Shown: positions 43,626 to 50,646 of the stretch, one piece after another
How the letters are laid out: each line of letters begins with the position of its first letter
Numbering within the stretch: position 1 is the first letter of the stretch
Source: an uncultured Bacteroidales bacterium
Lineage (GTDB): Bacteria; Bacteroidota; Bacteroidia; Bacteroidales; FEN-979
Direction of reading: 5' to 3'
Assembly: GCA_903915465.1 (NCBI GenBank)
Contig: CAIWTA010000187.1
Location: forward strand, 1 to 54,075
DNA length: 54,075 bases
The notes under the pieces: model-generated
Told to the model about the DNA's origin: nothing
Seen by the model: the letters and a program-made list of their open reading frames with translations, nothing else
The model's database searches: none
Made by a program: the position numbers and the translations under genes

Positions 43626-44401
43626 TTTTTGCAGATACGCATACACACTTATATGCTGAGGAATTTGCTGCAGACCGCGATCAGGTTGTTCAGAAAGCCT
43701 TTGATAACGGGGTGAAATATCTTTTCCTTCCCAATATCGACCGGCAATATTACCAAGGGATGATGGATCTCTGCCTTCGCCACCCCGGTCATTGTTTTCC
43801 GATGATAGGGTTGCACCCGACTTCGGTAAAATCGGATTATCAGGATGAGCTGAATTTTATCATTGAAAAGCTATCCCAGGATGAACAAAGGTTCTATGCA
43901 ATCGGTGAGGTTGGAATAGATCTTTACTGGGACAAAACGTATGCTGATGAACAAGCCGATGCGTTGAATATCCATCTTGATCTTGCTCTTAAATATTGCC
44001 TGCCGGTTGTGATCCATACAAGAAATTCATTCGACGAAGTCATCCACATCCTGGAAGAAAAACAGAATCCTGCGCTTTCCGGTGTTTTCCATTGTTTCGG
44101 AGGATCAGTCGGACAGGCGAAGCAAGCCATCAGTTTGGGGTTTTTTCTCGGGATTGGTGGCATCATCACATATAAAAATTCAGGATTACAGAAAGTGCTT
44201 GAAGAAGTTGATTTAGAGAATCTTGTACTCGAAACCGATGCTCCCTGGCTGACGCCTGTGCCTTTCCGTGGGCAGCGCAACGAGAGTTCTTTCATTCCGT
44301 TTATCGCCGGGAAAATTGCTGAAATAAAGAAACTTCCTGTCGAAGAAGTTGCCAGGATTACTACAGAGAACGCTTTGAAGCTATTCAACATTAAAGGTTG
44401 A
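43622..44401 (+). CDS. TatD-family metal-dependent hydrolase
   Basis: A 259-residue TatD-type DNase/hydrolase. Metal ligands: DTHTHLYAEEF at 5-15 (HxH), GEVGIDLYW (Glu), VIHTRNSFDE (His), VFHCFGG (His) and ETDAPWLTP (Asp). Cytosolic; known members show 3'-5' exonuclease activity. The start overlaps the GT9 stop in an ATGA, so translation is coupled. Confidence 0.94.
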   Translation: MIFADTHTHLYAEEFAADRDQVVQKAFDNGVKYLFLPNIDRQYYQGMMDLCLRHPGHCFPMIGLHPTSVKSDYQDELNFIIEKLSQDEQRFYAIGEVGIDLYWDKTYADEQADALNIHLDLALKYCLPVVIHTRNSFDEVIHILEEKQNPALSGVFHCFGGSVGQAKQAISLGFFLGIGGIITYKNSGLQKVLEEVDLENLVLETDAPWLTPVPFRGQRNESSFIPFIAGKIAEIKKLPVEEVARITTENALKLFNIKG

Positions 44402-44645
44402 GTGTCTGTTTAAAAATTAATATTTTATCGATAAATCAAGTTTGGTTTATTTTCGATTAATTCGATTTACGATTTACGAATGTATTTTTTTATTTACGAT
44501 TTGCGATTTTACAATTCTTTAAGAATGTTAATTTTAACCACTTCCATATATTCCTTTCCTTTATTTGGCACTCAAAAATCTTCATTCGTCAATATAATCG
44601 TAAATCGTAAATCGAATTAATCGTAAATTTTAAACAGTCTCTAAG
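44402..44645. mobile_element. MITE-like element with heptamer arms, copy 3
   Basis: About 240 bases between TatD and asparaginase genes. Outer ends GTCTGTTTAAAAATT (44404-44418) and AATTTTAAACAGTCT (right end near 44641) are near inverted copies. Inside, a perfect 26-bp arm at 44454-44479 is complemented at 44598-44623 and contains the CGATTTA heptamer. The centre (44514-44528) is itself palindromic. No coding frame. The outer word TTTAAACAGTCTCT recurs at 212-225 of this window. Confidence 0.55.
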
Positions 44646-44706
44646 TGAGTAGTTATTTTTTACTTTTTTTACCACTGAGGCATTACATCTAACTTTATCA
44701 GCTATT

Positions 44707-45735
44707 ATGCAAAACAAAACTTCAATCCTTATCATTTACACCGGCGGTACGATCGGGATGATCCATGATCCGAAAACAGGGATTCTTAAAACCCTGGCTT
44801 TTGATAATATCTACAGGTATCTTCCTGTTTTGGAGAACTTTAATTACAATTTTGATTTTTACACTTTTCATCCCTTACTGGATTCATCCAATATGCACCC
44901 CTCTTTTTGGGTCGAGCTGGCAACGCTGATCGAAAAGAATTATGAATTGTTTGATGGATTTGTAGTGTTACATGGGTCGGACACAATGGCCTATACCGCA
45001 TCTGCACTGAGTTTTATGCTCGAGAACCTGAACAAACCGGTGATCTTTACTGGTTCACAGCTACCTATTGGTATGGTACGGACAGATGGTCGCGAGAACC
45101 TTATCAATTCCATCGAAATTGCTGCAGCCAAAGTGGAAGATACTCCAATGGTCCCGGAAGTAGCAATCTGCTTTGAGAACAAACTTTTCCGTGGCAACCG
45201 GACAAGCAAATTCAATGCGGAACACTTTGGCGCTTTTCTTTCAGGGAATTATCCGCCATTAGCGGAAGTCGGTGTACATATCCGTTACCATGAAAATTTG
45301 ATTCTGAAACCAAATTTCAGGAAACTTAAACTGCATAAGCAATTAGATGAGAATATAGCCATTCTGAAGTTGTTTCCGGGGATCATGGAAAATGTTGTGA
45401 ACAGTATATTGGAGACCAAAGGGCTGAAGGCCGTTATTCTTGAAACCTTTGGTGCCGGCAATGCGCCGACTACTCCCTGGTTCCTGTCATCGCTTAATGC
45501 AGCCAATGAAAAGGGGATAATTATCTTCAATGTCACGCAGTGCAAAGGAGGTGCTGTTGATATCGGCAAATATGAAACAAGTGTGGAGCTTGGAAGAATC
45601 GGGGTGATTGGCGGATCCGATATCACCACAGAATCTGCTGTCACCAAGCTGATGTACTTACTTGGGTGCGGTTTTTCGAAGGAAGAAATAGAACAGTTGT
45701 TACAAACATCGCTTCGGGGAGAAATAACGGTTTGA
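44707..45735 (+). CDS. ansA: Type I L-asparaginase
   Basis: A 342-residue cytosolic asparaginase hydrolysing asparagine to aspartate and ammonia. First catalytic Thr15 in YTGGTIGM and second triad in HGSDTMAYTA at 89-98, with GSQLPIGMVRTDGREN and LETFGAGNAP. No signal peptide, in line with type I (constitutive, cytosolic). Full length. Confidence 0.95.
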   Translation: MQNKTSILIIYTGGTIGMIHDPKTGILKTLAFDNIYRYLPVLENFNYNFDFYTFHPLLDSSNMHPSFWVELATLIEKNYELFDGFVVLHGSDTMAYTASALSFMLENLNKPVIFTGSQLPIGMVRTDGRENLINSIEIAAAKVEDTPMVPEVAICFENKLFRGNRTSKFNAEHFGAFLSGNYPPLAEVGVHIRYHENLILKPNFRKLKLHKQLDENIAILKLFPGIMENVVNSILETKGLKAVILETFGAGNAPTTPWFLSSLNAANEKGIIIFNVTQCKGGAVDIGKYETSVELGRIGVIGGSDITTESAVTKLMYLLGCGFSKEEIEQLLQTSLRGEITV

Positions 45736-45760
45736 AATTTCCAGGAATTTTGTATTTTTG
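45731..45760 (+). promoter_or_regulatory. Full promoter of tRNA-Ser
   Basis: TTTG at 45731-45734 and TATTTTTG at 45753-45760 with an 18-base gap form the best Bacteroidota-type promoter in this window. The -33 box overlaps the ansA stop region. Transcript start near 45767, about 24 bases before the tRNA. Confidence 0.65.
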
Positions 45761-45790
45761 CACCCGCGTTTGGTGAAGGATTGAGAATTT

Positions 45791-45879
45791 GGAGAGATGG
45801 CCGAGTTGGTCGAAGGCGCACGCCTGGAAAGTGTGTAATCGCCAAAAGCGGTTCATGGGTTCGAATCCCATTCTCTCCG
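45791..45879 (+). tRNA. tRNA-Ser (anticodon GGA)
   Basis: An 89-base tRNA with a long variable arm. Acceptor arm GGAGAGA pairs with TCTCTCC, discriminator G, no encoded CCA. Anticodon loop CTGGAAA gives GGA. The T arm ATGGG-TTCGAAT-CCCAT is intact. Confidence 0.95.
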
Positions 45880-45889
45880 CAACCGAAAG

Positions 45890-45912
45890 AACCGCCTCAA
45901 GGCGGTTTTTTT
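45890..45912 (+). terminator. Intrinsic terminator of tRNA-Ser
   Basis: AACCGCC at 45890-45896 pairs with GGCGGTT at 45901-45907 around TCAA, followed by a run of T. A classical rho-independent form. Confidence 0.8.
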
Positions 45913-45977
45913 CATTTCGGAGAAACTGAAACTTGTTTCAGTCTCTCGGAGAAATGAAAAAAAGGAGCACGAAGTGC
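45906..45977. repeat. Long hairpins right after the tRNA-Ser terminator
   Basis: A 13-bp arm at 45906-45918 (TTTTTTTCATTTC) pairs with 45951-45963; inside it ACTGAAAC (45925-45932) pairs with GTTTCAGT (45935-45942) with a 2-base loop. A third hairpin GCAC-GAA-GTGC follows at 45967-45977. The run of folded DNA separates the tRNA from the chimeric gene remnant. Confidence 0.7.
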
Positions 45978-45996
45978 GAATAAAAAAGTCGGATAT

Positions 45997-46356
45997 ATGG
46001 GCGACGGCATCAATGACGCTTCGGCTATACACGCTGCCGATGTCGGCATTTCTGTTGATGGTGCCGTGGATGTTCCCAAGGATGCAGCAGATTCGGCTTT
46101 TATTGCCGATATTGTTATCGGGATGGCAGATGGACTGACAGTCCAGTTTGCACTGGCGGCAGGTTTAAGTGGAGCTGTTCAGAGTAATTCAATTTCAGCT
46201 TTGCTTACCATCATCTGCCTGTTTTTTTCGGATATTTTAAAAGTAAGGTTATCGGGCAACCGCGCGTTTAAAGGAGCATTAAAGGTCGCTATTATTGGGA
46301 TAACTGCTGCGACAGCGGCATTTCTGGTGGCAAAATTATTCAACAACCTGTTTTAA
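45997..46356 (+). pseudogene. Chimeric remnant: P-type ATPase fragment joined to a VIT-family fragment
   Basis: A 119-residue open frame made of two unrelated pieces. [20 protein letters not shown] continuing to about DVPKDAAD (residue 32) is the hinge region of a Mg-type P-type ATPase. From about [20 protein letters not shown] on it matches a VIT1/CCC1-type iron/manganese transporter, and the middle of that domain is missing before the last hydrophobic helix ([23 protein letters not shown]). The reading of codons upstream (KVGY) continues the ATPase motif without a start, so the original gene lost its front. Probably dead, or a small membrane protein with no activity. Confidence 0.75.
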
Positions 46357-46450
46357 AAAGCTCAATAGTGACCTTAATAATCCGTAATTTCATGGATTGT
46401 AAACAAGGAAAATAAATTTTACCATCGTATTCACGTAAAAAAATCAGGAA

Positions 46451-47470
46451 ATGGCGATAGAAACAAAAGCGGATTCATCAAAAGGCAGAAAGCTAAGAGC
46501 CTATATTTTTCTGGGTTTGGTTGTTATCTCAGTTATTTTAGTCGGTTGGTACTGGTACAGTCAATACACAAAATATTATTCGACTGATGACGCATATATT
46601 GATGCAGACCGGGTATCGGTCAGTTCAAAAATTCTCGGCAGGATCATCTGCATCCATGCGAATGAGAGCGATACTGTATTCATGGGGCAATTACTGGTGG
46701 AACTCGACAGCAGCGACCTGGTGGCACAGCGGGTTCAGGCCATTGCCATGCGCGAACAGGCAATCGCTTCGGTTACCCAGGCCGGTGCAAAGTATGAACT
46801 GGACGAGAAAAACATGAAAGTCCAGGAGATCAATGTTGAAAAAGCAAAAGAAGATCTTGACCGGGCAACCATACAGTATGATGGGAAAGTGATCGCAAAG
46901 GAACAGTTTGATCACATTAAAAAGGCCTGGCAGGCATCGGTGGCGCAACTGGAAGCCGCCCGGGCACAACTGACAGTAAGCAAGTCACAGATTGAGAGCG
47001 CTACACTGACTATCAGGACTGCTTCAGCGCAGATTGGCACTATTGAGACTTCTCTTTGCAACACCCGGATCTCCTCTCCTGCCGGAGGTCGCATTGCCAA
47101 ACGGTGGTTGTTGCCGGGTGATGTAGTACAACCGGGGCAATCGGTGTTTACGATCACAAAAGACTCACTGCTATGGGTATCTGCCTACTATGAAGAGACA
47201 AAAGTCGCCGGAATCCGTGAAAAGCAGCAGGCCGAGTTCACAGTGGATGCATTCCCCGGTGTAAAATTCCTCGGGAAGGTTTATGAGATCGGTACGAATA
47301 CGGCAGCCCAGTTTTCGCTCATTCCTCCCAACAATGCCTCAGGCAACTTTACAAAAGTGACCCAGCGCATCCCGGTTAAGATTTCCATTGATCATTGCGA
47401 CAGCCAGGATACCACCGTCATGCATCGCCTGGTTTCAGGGATGTCGGTCGTGATTAAAATCTATAAATGA
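46451..47470 (+). CDS. HlyD/EmrA-family membrane fusion protein
   Basis: A 339-residue periplasmic adaptor for efflux. One N-terminal transmembrane helix (about 17-36), then the lipoyl-like half (YYSTDDAYIDADRVSVSSKI), a long coiled-coil region with many Glu, Gln and Ala residues, and the second half (TRISSPAGGRIAKRWLLPGD, SVFTITKDSLLWVSAYYEET). First gene of a coupled three-gene operon and overlaps the MFS gene in an ATGA. No regulator gene lies next to it. Confidence 0.94.
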   Translation: MAIETKADSSKGRKLRAYIFLGLVVISVILVGWYWYSQYTKYYSTDDAYIDADRVSVSSKILGRIICIHANESDTVFMGQLLVELDSSDLVAQRVQAIAMREQAIASVTQAGAKYELDEKNMKVQEINVEKAKEDLDRATIQYDGKVIAKEQFDHIKKAWQASVAQLEAARAQLTVSKSQIESATLTIRTASAQIGTIETSLCNTRISSPAGGRIAKRWLLPGDVVQPGQSVFTITKDSLLWVSAYYEETKVAGIREKQQAEFTVDAFPGVKFLGKVYEIGTNTAAQFSLIPPNNASGNFTKVTQRIPVKISIDHCDSQDTTVMHRLVSGMSVVIKIYK

Positions 47471-49077
47471 CCATGCTGAAAATAAAGCCCTTTCATGGGT
47501 TCAGAGAATTCATCCGGAAGCAGAGCGCGACGTTTGATGATCAAAGCCCCACCTACCGCTGGTGGCTGCTGGCGAATGTGATGATTGGCACCTTCATGGC
47601 CGTTCTCGATGCTACTATTGTAAATGTGGGATTACCTAAGATCATGGCTTCGTTCGGCGTTGGAATAGACAAGATCGAATGGGTGCTCACGGCTTATATG
47701 CTCGCTTTGGCAGTCATGCTTCCCACTTCGGGATGGATGGCTGACCGTTTCGGATACAAGCGTGTTTATTTTCTGGGCTTGTTCCTTTTTACTTTTGGAT
47801 CATTCCTTTGCGGATATTCCTCATCTGAAGACATGCTGATCTTCTCCCGCGTGATCCAGGGACTTGGCGCCGGTGCCCTGATGCCGGTAGGAATGGCGAT
47901 CATCACACGGGAATTTCCTCCTGAACAACGAACTTTGGCATTGGGTTTCTGGTCAATCGCATCAGCCGCTTCGGTTTCCTTCGGCCCGCTCATTGGGGGT
48001 TATCTTGTCGACAACTTTAGCTGGCCTCTGATTTTTGATGTGAACGTACCCATCGGGATTGCAGGGATGCTTGCCACCGCCATCATTCAGAAGGAGTACC
48101 GAAGTTCACTGAAGCGAAAGTTCGATCCTGTCGGATTCATTTCAGTAAGCATCTTCCTGCCGGTTTTACTGTATGCACTTACCGAGGGGAATGCCTCCAG
48201 CAATTCTGGCGGATGGAACTCCCCAATCATCCTTGCGTGCTTCGGAATATCCGTGATCTCTCTGACCGTATTCCTGGTCACTGAACTCACCATCAAAGAA
48301 CCACTCATTGAACTGAGTTTATTCAGAGGTTATAATTTTGCCGTAAGTAACCTGGTTATCTTCATCTTCGGTATCGGAATGTTTGGCAGCACCTTCCTGT
48401 TGCCGTTGTATCTGCAGAATTCATTGGGTTATACTGCCATCCAGGCCGGTGCTGTATTCCTGCCTGTAGGGATAATCCAGGGCATAGCAGCGCCGGCCAC
48501 CGGGATCCTTTCCAATAAAATCAATCCTAAGATTCCCATTATTATCGGAGCGCTGTTACTGGCCATAAGCTTTTACCTGAACAGCATGCTATCGTACCTC
48601 ACCGAACATTGGTTCATCATGCTGTCGCTCTATTTGCGCGGACTTGCCATGGGATTGATGTTCAGCCCGCTTACTGCCATTGCCACGCTTGGTGTCGCAA
48701 AGGAAAAGATGGGACAGGCGTCAGGACTAATCAACGTGTTGCGGCAGATCGGCGGCAGTTTTGGGGTGGCGGTGCTTTCAACACTTCTGACGACACGTGT
48801 AATTTACCATTCGCAGTCGTACGGGGAGACGCTTGATCAAAATTCACCGGCATTTCAGGGAGTGATGGCCAACATCGGCAATTTCCTTGTGCACAATGTT
48901 GGCAGTACTGCCTCCAACGCAATCCAGCAGGGGAAATTCCTGATCATGTCGCACATCAACCGGCAAGCCTTTGTGCAGGCCATCAGCGATGACTTCCTCA
49001 TCGCGGCGATCATTACACTGATCAGTGCAATCCCGGTATTCTTTCTCAGAGTAACCAAGAAAAATAAAGAATTATGA
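47467..49077 (+). CDS. DHA2-type MFS multidrug efflux transporter (EmrB-like)
   Basis: A 536-residue 14-helix transporter of the major facilitator superfamily. The motif GWMADRFGYKRVYFLGL (A-type loop) and VIQGLGAGALMPVG, then GFWSIASAASVSFGPLIGGYL (motif C-like) fit the DHA2/EmrB group. Works with the upstream adaptor and downstream TolC-like channel to pass drugs across both membranes. Overlaps both neighbours in ATGA. Substrate not known. Confidence 0.95.
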   Translation: MTMLKIKPFHGFREFIRKQSATFDDQSPTYRWWLLANVMIGTFMAVLDATIVNVGLPKIMASFGVGIDKIEWVLTAYMLALAVMLPTSGWMADRFGYKRVYFLGLFLFTFGSFLCGYSSSEDMLIFSRVIQGLGAGALMPVGMAIITREFPPEQRTLALGFWSIASAASVSFGPLIGGYLVDNFSWPLIFDVNVPIGIAGMLATAIIQKEYRSSLKRKFDPVGFISVSIFLPVLLYALTEGNASSNSGGWNSPIILACFGISVISLTVFLVTELTIKEPLIELSLFRGYNFAVSNLVIFIFGIGMFGSTFLLPLYLQNSLGYTAIQAGAVFLPVGIIQGIAAPATGILSNKINPKIPIIIGALLLAISFYLNSMLSYLTEHWFIMLSLYLRGLAMGLMFSPLTAIATLGVAKEKMGQASGLINVLRQIGGSFGVAVLSTLLTTRVIYHSQSYGETLDQNSPAFQGVMANIGNFLVHNVGSTASNAIQQGKFLIMSHINRQAFVQAISDDFLIAAIITLISAIPVFFLRVTKKNKEL

Positions 49078-50411
49078 AAGTAAGGAATTTGATCATTTGT
49101 TTTGTATGCGTTGCCTGGATGAGCATGGCACATCATGCATACGGACAGTCCCAGCGGCTAGGAACAACCATCTCGGTGAACGATTCGCTATCGCTTCCCG
49201 AGATTCTGAAACAGGTACTGGATTCCTATCCGACCGTGGCCAAAGCACAGGAAGCCATCAAGGCAGCAGAAGCATCCGTTGCCCTGGCAAAATCGGGCTA
49301 CTACCCGAATATTACGGGCAGTGCAGGATACACACGAATTGGTCCGGTTCCTGAACTGACCATTCCCGACCTGGGCCATTTCGTAATGGCCCCCAACAAC
49401 AACTATGATGTTTCAGTAAATGCTTACGGGAATGTTTATGATTTCGAAAAAACCACCCGGAATGTTCAATTGGAAAAATCGCACAAGGAACTTTCTGAGA
49501 AAAATGTTGAACTGGTTCGGCAGCGGCTGACATTGCTTACTTCTGTGAGCTACTATACCCTGATCTACCTTCAGGAAGCGATCAAAATCAAGGATTCCCA
49601 GATCGAAACTTTGAAAAAACACATTGATTTCGTTAAGCGGAAAGAAGAGACAGGTTCTGCCACGCAATATGAGATCCTTTCAACCCAGGTAAGGCTCTCC
49701 AGTGCCGAGAACCAGAAAGTTGACCTGGAGACATCCAGGCAAACCCAGCAGGCAATTCTGAACTCTTTTCTGGGGCTTCCTGTAAAAACTCCATTGAAAG
49801 TACAGGTAAATTTTCTCTCTTCCCAGCCTGAAATTGACCCGGATTCTCTGATCAATTACGCGTTGAATCACAGGTATGAGATGGTAATGGCACATTTGCG
49901 TGAAAACCATGCCCGTTTGTACCTGCGTTCGGTCAAAGTGATGGATAACCCGACACTGGGAGTGTTTGTAAACGGGGGTATCAAGAACGGCTATTTCCCC
50001 AACCTTAATGCCCTCACACCCAACTATGCTGCGGGCCTCGGCCTGAACGTCACGATTTTTGATGCAACCCGCCGGCGGAACACGATCAGACAAGCCAATT
50101 CGCAGATCAGTATGGCCCAAAGCGATATTGACCAGACTTCAAGAGATATTTCGACTGAAGTATATCAAAATGAAATCAGCCTGATTGCCTCACTGAAAAA
50201 AATCGACCAGGGCATGCTGCAGGTCAAACAGGCCGACGAGGCACTCAACCTGGCTGCTGTATCTTTTAAAACCGGCGTCATCACTAACCTCGATCTGCTC
50301 GACGCCGAAACCGCACTTGAAGAGAGCCGGGTGAATCTCCTGAGGGCCAAAATAGATTATGCCATCAATGTGATAAGGCTGAATATTTCGGTAGGGAAAA
50401 AGATTCAATAA
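49074..50411 (+). CDS. TolC-family outer-membrane channel protein
   Basis: A 445-residue outer-membrane efflux protein. Signal peptide about 1-25 (ending HAYGQ). Two similar coiled halves: AQEAIKAAEASVALAKSGYYP, then LLTSVSYYTLIYLQEAIKIKD; second RQANSQISMAQSDIDQTSRD and AVSFKTGVITNLDLLDAETAL. Typical of TolC-type channels. Last gene of the operon. Confidence 0.94.
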   Translation: MKVRNLIICFVCVAWMSMAHHAYGQSQRLGTTISVNDSLSLPEILKQVLDSYPTVAKAQEAIKAAEASVALAKSGYYPNITGSAGYTRIGPVPELTIPDLGHFVMAPNNNYDVSVNAYGNVYDFEKTTRNVQLEKSHKELSEKNVELVRQRLTLLTSVSYYTLIYLQEAIKIKDSQIETLKKHIDFVKRKEETGSATQYEILSTQVRLSSAENQKVDLETSRQTQQAILNSFLGLPVKTPLKVQVNFLSSQPEIDPDSLINYALNHRYEMVMAHLRENHARLYLRSVKVMDNPTLGVFVNGGIKNGYFPNLNALTPNYAAGLGLNVTIFDATRRRNTIRQANSQISMAQSDIDQTSRDISTEVYQNEISLIASLKKIDQGMLQVKQADEALNLAAVSFKTGVITNLDLLDAETALEESRVNLLRAKIDYAINVIRLNISVGKKIQ

Positions 50412-50646
50412 ACTCTTTACTCCACAAACAAACGATATTTTTCATACTTAGCCTTGCAAATCGTAATCGAAATATTAATAAAACCGGAACAACGGTTTTA
50501 AGGTTCTCAGAAATTAAACCACCCCCGCCTAAAGGTGAGGGATTTTCTCCCATTCCCCGAAAGGGACATTACCAAAATCATAAAATGGTAAAATAGACTT
50601 GCTATTTTACCATTTTACATTTGTTTAAAAGACTAAAAACAATCAG
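50412..50646. other. Convergent region with a 16-bp perfect hairpin
   Basis: Between TolC-like (plus) and C10 peptidase (minus) genes. TAAAATGGTAAAATAG at 50581-50596 is complemented at 50602-50617 with a 5-base loop, an AT-rich hairpin that may end transcription from both sides. A CCCCCGCCTAAAGG-type word near 50524 looks like a dispersed repeat. No gene seen. Confidence 0.55.

Noticed and set aside
45285-45871. Long reverse frames opposite ansA and tRNA-Ser
   Set aside because: Antisense to a conserved enzyme and a tRNA, with no domain.
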